Positions 44,767 through 54,232 of a stretch of DNA of 64,000 nt are shown here, in pieces (the first letter of the stretch is position 1; every line of letters begins with the position of its first letter). Both the position numbers and the translations under genes were made by a program. Origin of the DNA: Calothrix brevissima NIES-22 (GTDB lineage: Bacteria > Cyanobacteriota > Cyanobacteriia > Cyanobacteriales > Nostocaceae); NCBI RefSeq assembly GCF_002367995.1, contig NZ_AP018207.1, forward strand, positions 1,848,333 through 1,912,332, written 5' to 3'. The notes beneath the pieces are model-generated. The model was not told where the DNA came from and did not search any database. It worked only from the letters and a program-made list of their open reading frames with translations.

Positions 44767-46167
44767 TTATATTCTGCGAATCTGACCTTGCCAATTAATG
44801 CTTTGCTTGGCTGAACGTCCTCCTAGTGAACGAGTGGCGACGACTTCAATATCCACGTTGACGCCAGGACTCAGGGCGGTTGCGGAAATTGGGAGTTTAC
44901 CTAAGGCGAGAATAAAACGATTATAGTCGCGAGTTACAAGGTTACCAGGGATATCGCCTTCATATACAGTGCGAAAATCCGAGAAACCGGAAGAATTATC
45001 CTGCGCCCGGAATTTTACGCGAAACTGAGTTTGCAGGGCATCAGATTTAGCGGCTAAATCGACTATTTTTAAATTGAGATTTTGTTCTGCGCCTGCAAAT
45101 TCTGCCACAGCCAAACGTGTTACATCCTTTTTAGCAATTGCATTATTTACCGTAAAGGTAGTCAAGTTCGCCTCAGTTTTACTGTTACCATCAACCCATA
45201 AATCTTCAGGAAAACTAACTTCAACTTGTTTATTATCGTTTAAATTTATTGTTGCCACCTGACCCGCAAAACTGCTGATTGGTTGTCTATCTTGCCATAC
45301 TAGCTGAAAATTTCCTTCTAAGCGTTGAGCAAATTCGCGGTACTCATCTGCGATCGCGGAACCAGGTGCAAGTAAAACATTCGCCCCTGTCTTGATATTC
45401 CACTTATTTTTGGAAAGGTTAAATTGCTTTGCGGCTAATTCCGAAACTGCTACTTGTAAACTGGGAACGTCCGCCGCTAAGGATTCCTTTCCTTTAACAA
45501 TACTCAAAGTTCCTAAGCGACCTCTGTTACCATCGCTACCATCTTCACCAGTCCGTCCATCTTGACCGTCATGGCATCGATAAGTTTTTTCCGTACACTT
45601 ATAATCTGGACTACCAGGAGTTCCCGTACAGGTTTTAACTTCCCATTTGCGACGGCGACAATTACAACCTTGAGCGCCATTAGCACCCCGTCCGCCGCGT
45701 CCGCCTTCACCACCAGTCGCCCGGACGGAGATTTTGCGTAAATCTTCCAAATTCTTGTAATAAACAGTTAAGGAACCACCATTTCCCCCATCACCACCTC
45801 TACCACCTCTACCACCATCACCGCCATCTGGTGCATGGATATCGTGGGATACATCATCTGGCTGATTACGACAGGAAGGGCGATCGCCTCTTTCACCATC
45901 TTCACCATCCTCGCCATTTTGACCAGACAAATCGAGATTTACAGGCGAACCATCCACAACAATAGTTTGGTTTTCACCGTTGCGGCCACTTCTACCAGAA
46001 CGTCCATCGCTACCTTTACTACCATCTGTACCATAATCTCTATCTGTTCTTCTGTAGTCGTCATGAGCAGATGCAGAACAGAAAACCGATCCAGAAGCAG
46101 GTAATAAGCTAGTAAATAGGCAGAATATCAATAACAATGGCAACTTATGTAATAAACCCTTTTTCAT
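44767..46167 (-). CDS. Secreted collagen-like Gly-rich protein (466 aa)
   Basis: An N-terminal signal sequence (MKKGLLHKLPLLLIFCLFTS) is followed by three blocks of Gly-rich sequence with G-x-x and G-G-x periodicity (for example DGSKGSDGRSGRSGRNGE, GGDGGRGGRGGDGGNGG and DGQDGRTGEDGSDGNRG). A cysteine-containing segment with CNCRRRKW and YKCTEKTYRC lies between them. The last ~240 residues form an ordinary beta-rich domain without glycine repeats. It is probably exported or surface-bound. Bacterial collagen-like proteins often serve in adhesion; the role here is unknown. Codon use and GC bias in the Gly region differ from the neighbours because of the repeats. Confidence 0.85.
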   Translation of the reverse strand: MKKGLLHKLPLLLIFCLFTSLLPASGSVFCSASAHDDYRRTDRDYGTDGSKGSDGRSGRSGRNGENQTIVVDGSPVNLDLSGQNGEDGEDGERGDRPSCRNQPDDVSHDIHAPDGGDGGRGGRGGDGGNGGSLTVYYKNLEDLRKISVRATGGEGGRGGRGANGAQGCNCRRRKWEVKTCTGTPGSPDYKCTEKTYRCHDGQDGRTGEDGSDGNRGRLGTLSIVKGKESLAADVPSLQVAVSELAAKQFNLSKNKWNIKTGANVLLAPGSAIADEYREFAQRLEGNFQLVWQDRQPISSFAGQVATINLNDNKQVEVSFPEDLWVDGNSKTEANLTTFTVNNAIAKKDVTRLAVAEFAGAEQNLNLKIVDLAAKSDALQTQFRVKFRAQDNSSGFSDFRTVYEGDIPGNLVTRDYNRFILALGKLPISATALSPGVNVDIEVVATRSLGGRSAKQSINWQGQIRRI

Positions 46168-46302
46168 TTCTATATATCTAGAATATTTATCACTATTGCT
46201 ATAAATGACGCTAATTTTGTGTATTTGCTCCCGATGAGCTTGGTATGAGGAGCGATCGCATAAAATACATCCCCATCATCCACCAAGGGTTGAAACTTGT
46301 AT

Positions 46303-46523
46303 AGGACTTACGCAAAATCATGAAAAAAACGAACCACGTAGACGCGCTAGCCGCTTCCCATAGGGTAGTACGCAAAGAACACGAAGTAATACTAATGGGA
46401 AAAAAGAATGCGACAAATTGTAGGGGCACTGGCACTGCCATGCCCTCTAGAATATTTTGATGTGTCGCAAAGATTATTGAAATTGGTATAAAGAGGTTTT
46501 GGGAGAATTATCGCGTAAGTCCT
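46303..46523. repeat. MITE-like element, family D, copy 2
   Basis: AGGACTTACGC and GCGTAAGTCCT form a perfect 11-bp terminal inverted repeat around 221 bp. The interior contains GTAGGGGCACTGGCACTGCC, found also at 33242, so composite origin is likely. The gap 46168-46607 holds no other feature. Confidence 0.82.
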
Positions 46524-46607
46524 GTTGTAGAGATGGGAAAACCTCCTATCGACAACTTACGATTTTATTTTTTAGTGTTCCTGCAAGTAAAATTCGTTTA
46601 ATTACTT

Positions 46608-47015
46608 TCAATTTTTACGAAAAATAATTATATATGAATTACTCTTTACTTGAAGAGACATATGTTTTTGATCGATAGAAAATATCTCCCGTTTAACAAG
46701 GTTAGAACTAGGGGGATATTTCTTGAAAATAGCCATCAATGAGAAGTTCCAGCCTAGCAAATCTAAATTCAATAATGAATTGGGGTTATTGTCATTTATG
46801 AGATGTAATGTACTATCCTTTACATACCAGCGTCCCGTAAACTTTGAGCCTAATAAACCAATCGCTGACATAGTAATCAAGTTTTTTCCCTGAACTGTTA
46901 TTTCATAGGTGAAATCTTTTTTAAATTCTTCAGAATATGAAAAACCATTATGTTCATATGGCCATTTACCAATGACTAATGATTCTATTTCTTTATTTTC
47001 ATAATCATGTGTCAT
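46608..47015 (-). CDS. Hypothetical protein (135 aa)
   Basis: The protein starts MTHDYENKEIESLVIGKWPYEHNGFSYSEEF and has a beta-rich pattern (TYEITVQGKNLITMS, FTGRWYVKDSTLHLI) that could be a lipocalin-like or similar barrel. No signal peptide, catalytic motif or known family is recognised. It begins 13 bases after the stop of the flavoprotein gene on the same strand, so they are probably co-transcribed. Confidence 0.65.
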   Translation of the reverse strand: MTHDYENKEIESLVIGKWPYEHNGFSYSEEFKKDFTYEITVQGKNLITMSAIGLLGSKFTGRWYVKDSTLHLINDNNPNSLLNLDLLGWNFSLMAIFKKYPPSSNLVKREIFSIDQKHMSLQVKSNSYIIIFRKN

Positions 47016-47028
47016 ATTATACAGTTTA

Positions 47029-48315
47029 TTATGAGTTACGCAGCCGCGATCGCTTAACTTTGTTAATCCAACCCCGGCTAAGGCTTAAAATTTGGGAATA
47101 GGACAAATTTTCATCTTGCAGTAGATCCAAAACAAATGGCTTCACCCATTGCGGGAACCATTTATGCAAAAGTTTACCCGTCATCAACCGCAAGACAAAC
47201 TCAATTGCTAGTATCTTTGTTGGTGGGAACGAATAATCTGATAATTCCTTCAATGCATGGGCTTCAGGAACTCGGTGGGCAGAAAAAGCGGGTAAAGCTT
47301 GCGCCCAATCATCCTGATACTGTGCCAAAAACTGCTCAAAAATCAGTACATCCTCTAAGGAAGCATTGCAGCCTTGCCCAATTGACGGCGATACTGCATG
47401 AGCCGCATCACCAATCACCAAAATACTATCGCCCTCATGAAAGCGATCGCAACTTACGGTTACCAACCGCGCCACCGGACGCTGTAATAACGCTTCTGCC
47501 TCATCTGCTGACATTAATTGCCCTATCAGGGGAAATTTAGCTTGAAAAAACGCTAATATCTCCTCTTTACTAGATAATCCTGCTAAAGGGTTTTGCTGGG
47601 CATCAAAAACAATCACCCCATTGAGGCGATCGCCTGGTTGGGGTACCATCATCATCCGGGTTTTGTTGAGATTCCATGTATGGATTTTGTCGGCTTCCAA
47701 CTCTAAACCCAGCGCTGGATTAAATCGCGGTATAATTACTGTTTTATAGGCATCAGATACATAGCTTTGTTCGCAATGCAAACCTGCATCTTGGGCTAAA
47801 TATTCCCGAATCCGCGATCGCGCCCCATCTGCTGCTATCAAGCGATCGTAAGTTAGAGTAAAAGCTTCACCCTGTTCTGGCTGCAATATTACAGTTTTCG
47901 CTTTTTGATCCACTTGCAGACATTGACAGCTAAATTGTACTCTGAGTTGTTCTGTGGTGTAACTTTGAGTCAAATGTTCCAACAGAATTCTCACCAGACG
48001 ATTGCGATCAATAGTCATAATTGGTGCTGCACGGGAAATATCACGGGCTTTACCTGACTGGCGATAAATTTTAGTTCCATTACAGAATACGCTAGCAGCT
48101 GCGATCGCTTCTTCTAAGCCAGTAATAGAGCGGATTGCTTTTCTCCCCCGTTCCTGAAGCGAGATAGGAAAGGTACGTTCTGGCGATCTATCCATCAAAC
48201 GCAGATCGGAACGTTGCTCATAAATTTCGACATTATACTTGCCCCGACGTAACAAATAATGGGCAAGTAAAAGTCCAGCCGGGCCCGCTCCAATAATGAC
48301 AGTTTTTTGGAGCAT
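47029..48315 (-). CDS. FAD-dependent monooxygenase, kynurenine 3-monooxygenase-like
   Basis: The 428-residue flavoprotein starts MLQKTVIIGAGPAGLLLAHYL (FAD dinucleotide-binding motif). It has the RTFPISLQERGRKAI region and DRNRLVRILLEHL, RLIAADGARSRIR, and the GDAAHAVSPSIGQGCNASLED motif that closes the FAD site. The S-x-x-x-RG segment and YKTVIIP resemble kynurenine 3-monooxygenase, but many cyanobacterial homologues act on unknown aromatic substrates. The last ~70 residues hold hydrophobic helices that may associate with the membrane. No other tryptophan-catabolic gene is nearby. Confidence 0.85.
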   Translation of the reverse strand: MLQKTVIIGAGPAGLLLAHYLLRRGKYNVEIYEQRSDLRLMDRSPERTFPISLQERGRKAIRSITGLEEAIAAASVFCNGTKIYRQSGKARDISRAAPIMTIDRNRLVRILLEHLTQSYTTEQLRVQFSCQCLQVDQKAKTVILQPEQGEAFTLTYDRLIAADGARSRIREYLAQDAGLHCEQSYVSDAYKTVIIPRFNPALGLELEADKIHTWNLNKTRMMMVPQPGDRLNGVIVFDAQQNPLAGLSSKEEILAFFQAKFPLIGQLMSADEAEALLQRPVARLVTVSCDRFHEGDSILVIGDAAHAVSPSIGQGCNASLEDVLIFEQFLAQYQDDWAQALPAFSAHRVPEAHALKELSDYSFPPTKILAIEFVLRLMTGKLLHKWFPQWVKPFVLDLLQDENLSYSQILSLSRGWINKVKRSRLRNS

Positions 48316-48400
48316 AGACTTTCCCCCTTACGCTGATTGATCAGAATTAATCCTACTACTTATTGTTTCTATTGAGCGTGTTAAATCTACTTTATTCAAA

Positions 48401-48943
48401 TTATCTTATAGTTGTCAGTCTGCTAATCTCAACTTTGTGACTAACAAAACCAACTAAGGTGCAATAACTCCCAGAAAATTGATGTTTCCAGTAATCAAAA
48501 TATTGCCAACGCTGTTCTGGCTTTAATTTAAATTCAAGTTGAATTGGATAACCGTATTTAGGATCGTAGTTTGCATCTATACGCACTGGCCCATCGCAAG
48601 CACAGCCATTAGGCCCACATTTTTCGCCATTAGCTGCCGATTCTATCTCCGTAAATAAATTAGTAATAGTATGTAGAGGAATTGTTTGACAAGTATTTTT
48701 CTTGACAGCAATTATTTTGTCATCTTTAATTTCTACCTCTTGCTGACAATTGTGGCTAGGATAATTGAGAGTTACTTGATAATGTTTAATATTTTGTGCT
48801 TCCCACTTTTTCTTAGCTGCTGTTAGTTCGTGGGTAGATGAATTTATGAATAATGCACGGTTAGTAAAAATCGCTATCCCACCACTGAATAATAAGCCAA
48901 TAATTATTGCCCATTGTAAATAGGGTTTATTGATATTAGACAT
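48401..48943 (-). CDS. DUF6174-type membrane-anchored protein (180 aa)
   Basis: An N-terminal hydrophobic segment (WAIIIGLLFSGGIAIFTN) anchors the protein. The remainder has AKKKWEAQNIKHYQVTLNY, DDKIIAVKKN and ANYDPKYGYPIQLEF, matching the pattern of DUF6174 proteins. Several cysteines (CQQE, CQTI, CGPNGCACDG) may form disulfides in the periplasm. The function is unknown. It is on the same strand as the flavoprotein gene but 85 bp upstream. Confidence 0.75.
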   Translation of the reverse strand: MSNINKPYLQWAIIIGLLFSGGIAIFTNRALFINSSTHELTAAKKKWEAQNIKHYQVTLNYPSHNCQQEVEIKDDKIIAVKKNTCQTIPLHTITNLFTEIESAANGEKCGPNGCACDGPVRIDANYDPKYGYPIQLEFKLKPEQRWQYFDYWKHQFSGSYCTLVGFVSHKVEISRLTTIR

Positions 48944-49137
48944 AGTTTTTTATCTATATAGCTAACCATGAAATATATTGATTATTTACATTTTGCCTAC
49001 TTTTTTAAGTTAACTATTTTTACGTATATGTGAATAGTACCCTTGAGGGTGATACAGCAATTGCCAACTATTGTTTATGACATTAAGCTAAGATAAAAGC
49101 CTTTCAAGTGTGTCAACAGTCAACAGTCAACAGTCAA

Positions 49138-49260
49138 GGGACTTACAAAAAATAAATTACCCAAATTCCGTAGTGCGAGCATCTTGCTCGCTTTTGAACC
49201 CCAGCGAGCAAGATGCTCGCACTACAAATTGATTGGGTATTTAAAAAATTGGATGTCCCC
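49138..49260. repeat. MITE-like element, family B, copy 2
   Basis: GGGACTTACAAAAAATAAAT at the left and GGATGTCCCC at the right bound the same core hairpin as copy 1 (9490-9613), in opposite orientation. Three heptamers TCAACAG abut the left end. Confidence 0.9.
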
Positions 49261-49314
49261 AACAGCTATAAAATATATATCCCCGATTTTTCAAATAAAT
49301 CAGGGATATATACA

Positions 49315-49346
49315 AAAAAGTGGCTCTGTGTTCCCACAGAACCACT
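49315..49346 (-). terminator. Intrinsic terminator after acsF
   Basis: On the minus strand, GTGGTTCTGTG and CACAGAGCCAC pair around a GGAA loop and are followed by a T-run of six. It lies about 25 bases after the acsF stop. Confidence 0.85.
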
Positions 49347-49371
49347 AAAAAACTAGTAAAACCGTTATCAA

Positions 49372-50448
49372 TTAACGAGCCATACCTTGAGCAGAAACCG
49401 CATCAATCGGTTTAATCAGGTATAACTTGAGCATGTGCCAACCAATGGAGGTTAAAAGAGGTAATTTTTGGAAGAATTGCAGGAATTTGGGAGTTTTGGA
49501 ATTAGCGATCGCATTTAATTTTGCCATCTTTTCCACACAGTCATCCAAGCGTTGATAAAATTCTGGATGATCTACATCCAACATCAACGGGAAGACTCTA
49601 CCTGCAGTTTCATTAGTCTTTTTGATGACGTAAATGTCATATTCCCGCGCATCCAAGCCAATAGAGGCGTAAAAGTCTTGGCGTTGGATGTCATTGAGGT
49701 ACATAGTAACAAATACCGACAACAGGAAGAAGCGACTCCATAGTTTAGCCTTCCAATCGTTCAGCATTTGGGGCTGGGATTTCATGATTGCATCGAAGAA
49801 ATCACCATGACGGTTTTCATCTTGACACCAGTTTTCAAAGAAACGGAAAATTGGGTAAATCCGGTCTTCTGGATGTGCTTCTAAATGGCGATAAATGGTG
49901 ATATAGCGCCAGTAACCAATTTTTTCTGAAAGATAAGTAGCGTAGAAAATAAATTTCGGCTTAAAGAACGTATAAGCGCGACTTTTTGTCAAAAACCCTA
50001 AATCTAAAGAGAGATTAAAGTCTGACATTGCTTTGTTCAAAAAGCCAGCATGGCGTGCTTCATCCCGTGACATCAAGTTGAAGCATTCAGCTAAAACTGG
50101 GCTTTTGTCTTTTAAGCGCCGTCCGAGTTCTTTGTACAGCAAAAAGCCAGAGAACTCGGCTGTACAAGAACGTTCTAGAAATTCCACGAACAAACGGCGA
50201 GTTTCCCCATCAATATGATCCCAGGATTGTTCAAACTCGGCATCCCGAACAAAATGATGGCGGTTGTAGTCTGCACGAAACTCTTCGAGAATGGCTATTA
50301 ACTCGTCTTCATTGACGGAGATGTCCATCCGCGCCATTTCATCAAAGTCGGTGGTGTAAAACCGGGGTGTTAAAAGTGTTTCTTTTGCGGGGACTTTAAT
50401 CCCTGGTCGCAATTCGTCAAAGCCTGGTTTTTTGAGGGAATCTACCAT
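49372..50448 (-). CDS. acsF: Mg-protoporphyrin IX monomethyl ester (oxidative) cyclase
   Basis: The 358-residue diiron enzyme begins [20 protein letters not shown] and carries ligand motifs [11 protein letters not shown] and [11 protein letters not shown] (ExxH pairs), plus [14 protein letters not shown]. It forms the isocyclic E-ring of chlorophyll in the presence of oxygen, on the thylakoid side of the chlorophyll pathway. The gene is alone and has its own terminator. Length and motifs match the cyanobacterial aerobic form (also called chlA). Confidence 0.97.
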   Translation of the reverse strand: MVDSLKKPGFDELRPGIKVPAKETLLTPRFYTTDFDEMARMDISVNEDELIAILEEFRADYNRHHFVRDAEFEQSWDHIDGETRRLFVEFLERSCTAEFSGFLLYKELGRRLKDKSPVLAECFNLMSRDEARHAGFLNKAMSDFNLSLDLGFLTKSRAYTFFKPKFIFYATYLSEKIGYWRYITIYRHLEAHPEDRIYPIFRFFENWCQDENRHGDFFDAIMKSQPQMLNDWKAKLWSRFFLLSVFVTMYLNDIQRQDFYASIGLDAREYDIYVIKKTNETAGRVFPLMLDVDHPEFYQRLDDCVEKMAKLNAIANSKTPKFLQFFQKLPLLTSIGWHMLKLYLIKPIDAVSAQGMAR

Positions 50449-50836
50449 GTCTTAATTTCTCTTTTGTCTTTATTATCTTGAGTACACCAACAAAGCCAAG
50501 AATTTGGCTGTCATTAGGCGCTCCTAGATGACAATAAACCATTCGTATAAAATTCAGTCTACCAAGTTGCTGGATCAAAACAAGTACAAGAAAAGTTAAG
50601 AGTTGCAACAATCAACAATATTTTTAGATTTGGCTCACGGCGATGGGGAACTGATAATCCTGATTTGCGCGTCTATCTGGAATGAGATTCAGCCTTGTAA
50701 CTGACTCTATGGCTGGAGTTCATCAGCACCAGCCCCATCTGTATAGACAAGATACTACACAAGTAACCTAGATGTTGTTTCCGCAACTAGGTTAGTTAGA
50801 ATTTGTAGTAAAACCACGATAGCAACAGAGCTTTTA
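50449..50836. other. Gap between divergent acsF and the TM2-protein gene
   Basis: The 388-bp stretch should hold both promoters. No repeat family, RNA or clear regulator motif was seen. Confidence 0.5.
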
Positions 50837-51817
50837 ATGAGTAATCATTCAGATAAGCTGCAACTAGGCTGGGAGCGATTTCAAAAAGCTGGCAACGACC
50901 CGGAATTACTCGGTTATGCACTGATCAGTTTTCACGGTGCGCTAGAAGACTATTTTCGTGATTGGTTGAGTAACAACAATTTTATCGATCCCCAAACTCG
51001 CAACAGAGTTCAAGATAGACAACAAGTGCAATGGAAAGAATTGATCGATCTCATGCAAAAGTATGGAGGAGTAAGTCTAGAAACACGTAATAGTATCCTC
51101 AACGCCAACAGATTACGTCAGCAGGTTGCACATGGTAGCCGGTTTTCTGGAACCCGCGCTGATGTAGAAGCTTATGCTAACCTTGTACAACAACTGATGA
51201 ATAATTCCCGTGGAGCAACTTTTGCTTCGAGGAGCGATCGCGCCGCGAGTAATTACAGTTCCCCAAATTATAATCAGTCTAATTCATCTCAGATTGCTAA
51301 CGCTATCGACTCGTTCACAAACGAAATTAAAACTCTCAACAATAATCGCCTAAGTACTTCTTACATTTTGTGTGCATTCGGGCTATTAGGCATAGGCGGA
51401 CTGCACCGATTATATAATGGCAAATTCGCCACAGGTTTGTTGTGGCTTTGTACCGGTGGGTTATTTTATGTCGGTCAGTTGGTTGATGTATTCTTAATGC
51501 CTGGTATGGTTGAGGAATACGAAGCTACACTGAGATCTAGAGCAGGTATATCACCTTTCGGTGTACCAATAAATCAGCCTGTAGTCGCCACTCAAGTTCA
51601 GCCGCCTAAAGGTAATCAATTAATGATTAAACTCATCGAAGCTGCTGAAAACAATGGTGGTAGTATCACTGTGACTCAAGGTGTAAAAGCTACAGGCGCT
51701 AACTTCGCGGAAGTGGAAACTGCGCTCAAAGAAATGTATAAATCAGGTTATGCCAGAATAGATAACGACCCCGATACCGGAGCCGTCACCTACTATTTTC
51801 ATGAGATATCTAGTTAA
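50837..51817 (+). CDS. TM2-domain protein with HEPN-like N-terminus and winged-helix-like C-terminus (326 aa)
   Basis: The N-terminal ~120 residues are all helical and contain RLRQQVAHGSRF (RQQVAH fits the RX4-6H motif of HEPN domains), after ALISFHGALEDYFRDWL. A Ser/Asn-rich linker follows. The middle (~170-225) is a TM2 domain with two hydrophobic helices and GIGGLHRLYNGKFATGLL. The end (NQLMIKLIEAAENNGGSI onward) resembles a winged helix. The start is the ATG at 50837. The arrangement is unusual; a membrane-anchored RNase or sensor is possible but inferred. It is transcribed away from acsF. Confidence 0.8.
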   Translation: MSNHSDKLQLGWERFQKAGNDPELLGYALISFHGALEDYFRDWLSNNNFIDPQTRNRVQDRQQVQWKELIDLMQKYGGVSLETRNSILNANRLRQQVAHGSRFSGTRADVEAYANLVQQLMNNSRGATFASRSDRAASNYSSPNYNQSNSSQIANAIDSFTNEIKTLNNNRLSTSYILCAFGLLGIGGLHRLYNGKFATGLLWLCTGGLFYVGQLVDVFLMPGMVEEYEATLRSRAGISPFGVPINQPVVATQVQPPKGNQLMIKLIEAAENNGGSITVTQGVKATGANFAEVETALKEMYKSGYARIDNDPDTGAVTYYFHEISS

Positions 51818-51819
51818 TT

Positions 51820-51889
51820 GTCATTGGTCATTGGTCATTGGTCATTGGTCATTGGTCAACTGACAACTGACAACTGACAATCGACAATT
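51820..51889. repeat. GTCATTG / GACAACT heptamer hairpin array
   Basis: Five GTCATTG units are followed by GACAACT-type units that are nearly complementary, so the array can form a hairpin just after the TM2 gene. Confidence 0.9.
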
Positions 51890-51893
51890 GTAC

Positions 51894-51913
51894 AGACGCG
51901 ATTAATCGCGTCT
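51894..51913. repeat. Dispersed 20-bp perfect palindrome
   Basis: AGACGCGATTAATCGCGTCT, identical to 29843-29862. Confidence 0.9.
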
Positions 51914-51924
51914 CTAACAAATTA

Positions 51925-52437
51925 TTAATTTCTACCTAGCCATTTTTGACCGTTCAAACGTTGAACTAAGCCAAATACCAGTAAATCAAGGGTGATTTTC
52001 CGTTCATCAATTAAGAATGATTCAAAGGTGCTAGGTTTCTTGCCTTCGTTACAAGAAAATCCCTTTTTACCTTGAATATCTTCATCGGGAAAATAAACGT
52101 TGAACTGGCGTAAACCGTTTTGCCAACTACCTACAAGTTGCCAACATTCTTCACCAGATTCAAAGCCAGTGATGGGAACTTTTTGTTTAGCAACAGATAG
52201 TTGTAAATCTGCCACGCCTTGCTGAGTAATTGCCTTTTGCACAGCAGGTAAGTATTCTTGCTGGATGAACTCGACAAAAGGCTTATCTTCCACGGCGGGA
52301 GCTTTTTCTTTTTTAGCTGCGGCTTTGGCGGCTGGCTTTTCTTCTCCATCTGCTTGAGCGGCGGGTTTCTCGCGCTTGGGTGCATTGGTGGTGGGAGCTA
52401 CCTCTCCCGCTTGATTTTGATTGGTTTCGTCTGCCAT
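51925..52437 (-). CDS. DUF2996 protein (170 aa)
   Basis: The first ~70 residues are Ala/Lys/Glu/Pro-rich and disordered (KPAAKAAAKKEKAPAVEDKP). The rest is the cyanobacterial DUF2996 domain, with FIQQEYLPAVQKAI, ECWQLVGSWQNGLRQFNVYF and DIQGKKGFSCNEG. It is a cytoplasmic protein found in photosynthetic organisms and its function is not defined here. It is convergent with the TM2 gene. The next gene on the same strand lies about 230 bp downstream of nothing else of note. Confidence 0.85.
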   Translation of the reverse strand: MADETNQNQAGEVAPTTNAPKREKPAAQADGEEKPAAKAAAKKEKAPAVEDKPFVEFIQQEYLPAVQKAITQQGVADLQLSVAKQKVPITGFESGEECWQLVGSWQNGLRQFNVYFPDEDIQGKKGFSCNEGKKPSTFESFLIDERKITLDLLVFGLVQRLNGQKWLGRN

Positions 52438-52583
52438 TGCTCAGGTCAATCCTTTATCTAGCTTTCAGAGCGATCGCTCACCTTATGGTATTAGTTACTT
52501 TCATTTTGGCATAGGACAGCTTCCCTATAGCCAGCAAATCTAATTTCCTCAGCTAGGGATAAGGGAAGGGGAAGAAGGAAAAG

Positions 52584-52622
52584 GGGGACAAGGAGGACAA
52601 GGAAGACAAGGGGGACAAGGGA
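52584..52622. repeat. GGACAAGG-type repeat array
   Basis: Units of GGGGACAAG and GAGGACAAG occur in tandem. A similar array is at 17048-17090 and inside family A elements. Confidence 0.75.
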
Positions 52623-52633
52623 GAAAAGTAACC

Positions 52634-52677
52634 AATGACCATTGACTATTGACCATTGACCATTGACTATTGACTAT
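52634..52677. repeat. TTGACCA/TTGACTA heptamer array overlapping the 3' end of ltaE
   Basis: The array continues into the stop codon and last codons of the threonine aldolase gene (52667), so its end is made of repeat DNA. Confidence 0.88.
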
Positions 52678-53701
52678 TTCTGATATCATTCACTAATTCA
52701 TCAATTCTGGCTTGTGTGGTGTTCCAAGAACACATAAAACGAACTCCACCCACACCAATAAATGTATAAAACTGCCAACCCTTATCTTTTAAAATTTGAA
52801 TTGTATGTTCTGGTAGTTTAGCAAAAACAGCGTTAGCTTCTCTAGGAAACATCATTTCTACGCCATCTATACCTAATAATTTTTCCTCCAAATATGCAGC
52901 ACATTGATTTGCGTGACGGGCATTTTTTAGCCATGCGCCAGTTTCTAATAAACCCAACCAAGGAGCAGAAATAAACCGCATTTTAGAAGCTAATTGACCA
53001 GCTTGTTTACAACGATAATCAAAATCTTCGGCTAAAGCTTTGTTAAAGAAAATAATCGCTTCCCCTAAAGCCATACCATTTTTAGTACCGCAGAAACACA
53101 AGACATCTACACCACTTTTCCAACTAATTTCTGCCGGACTTTGATTCATAGCGGCAACTGCATTCGCAAACCGCGCTCCATCCATGTGAATTTTTAAGTT
53201 ATATTTGCGAGCAGTTTCTTTAATGGCTAAAAGTTCATTGATTGTATATAAAGTACCTAATTCCGTGGCTTGAGTAATACTAATAACTTTGGGTTTAGGA
53301 TAATGAATATCTGTGCGTTTTGTGACTAATCCTTCTATAGCTTCGGCTGTTAATTTACCATTTTCGCCTTTAGCTAGTAGTAACTTAGAACCGTTAGAAG
53401 CATATTCTGGTGCGCCACATTCATCTGTTTCTATATGGGATGTTTCATGACAGATGACGCTGTGATATGACTGACAAAGTGCAGCTAAAGATAAAGAATT
53501 GGCTGCTGTACCGTTAAAAGCAAAAAATACTTCGCAATCTATTTCAAAAAGTTCGCGAAAATAATCGCTGGCTTTTTGCGTCCAAATATCGTTACCATAA
53601 GCGGGAGCGCTACCTTGATTTGCTTGCAGCATATATTCTAAAGCTTCTGGGCAAATTCCTGAGTTATTATCGCTAGCAAATTGTTCTGACTGGTTATGCA
53701 T
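52667..53701 (-). CDS. ltaE: Low-specificity threonine aldolase
   Basis: The 344-residue PLP enzyme has the lysine motif CFCGTKNGMALGEA near residue 200, the aldolase N-terminus (FASDNNSGICPEALEYML) and HMDGARFANAVAAM with the Asp that pairs with PLP. It splits threonine or allo-threonine to glycine and acetaldehyde. The last residues (RNSQ) and the stop come from a heptamer array. The start is MHNQSEQF at 53701. Confidence 0.93.
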   Translation of the reverse strand: MHNQSEQFASDNNSGICPEALEYMLQANQGSAPAYGNDIWTQKASDYFRELFEIDCEVFFAFNGTAANSLSLAALCQSYHSVICHETSHIETDECGAPEYASNGSKLLLAKGENGKLTAEAIEGLVTKRTDIHYPKPKVISITQATELGTLYTINELLAIKETARKYNLKIHMDGARFANAVAAMNQSPAEISWKSGVDVLCFCGTKNGMALGEAIIFFNKALAEDFDYRCKQAGQLASKMRFISAPWLGLLETGAWLKNARHANQCAAYLEEKLLGIDGVEMMFPREANAVFAKLPEHTIQILKDKGWQFYTFIGVGGVRFMCSWNTTQARIDELVNDIRNSQ

Positions 53702-54232
53702 AATTTTTATTTTACTAAAATGGTAATTAATTAATGATTAATTTGTGGATTTTAAGACCAAAGCTGTTTGTTCAATTTACATAGATTATCAATGCCAAAT
53801 GATATTTAACCATGAAACTATTGTTTCACGGTTACCTTTTGAATCAGGCGATCGCTTGGCATTGATTAAATGTTAACAAATATTAAAAAAAATACAAATC
53901 TTTATCGTTACGCTTATTTTTTTAACTAAGCCTTTTAGTGGGTGATTCCTGAAAAATCCGCTATATTTTCCCTAATTTACTTTTTTTTCTCTATATAGGA
54001 ATCATATTTGATTTCTGAAAAACACATAGGGTGTGTTACCGCGAAGCGTAACGCACCGTTTTTCAAGGGTTTGGTGCATTAGACTGAAGTCATAACGCAC
54101 CCTACAAGTACCTAATTTTATTCAAAATTAAAACCGGATTCCTATACAATAGTAATTATGTGAAAATAGATGCACCGAATTGAGTTGGTTAATCTGTGTT
54201 CAAAATTGATATTGACTAGTTAATGAATGCCC
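53702..54232. other. AT-rich gap with one MITE-like element
   Basis: Apart from the family E element no gene or known site was found in this 531-bp stretch. Confidence 0.6.
53994..54146. repeat. MITE-like element, family E
   Basis: TATAGGAATC and GATTCCTATA form a perfect 10-bp inverted repeat around 153 bp. The interior has AGGGTGTGTTACCGCG and CATAACGCACCCTAC, which can pair as a second stem. Confidence 0.82.

Larger units (their letters stand above)
48944..49371. other. Gap with heptamers, MITE-like element and terminator
   Basis: The 428 bp between the DUF6174 gene and acsF holds TCAACAG heptamers (49113-49137), family B copy 2 (49138-49260), an imperfect hairpin CCCCGATTT/AAATCAGGG (49281-49305), and the acsF terminator. 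Confidence 0.75.

Noticed and set aside
47136-47540. 134-codon plus-strand frame inside the flavoprotein gene
   Set aside because: It lies opposite the conserved FAD-binding coding sequence and shows no own domain or ribosome site.
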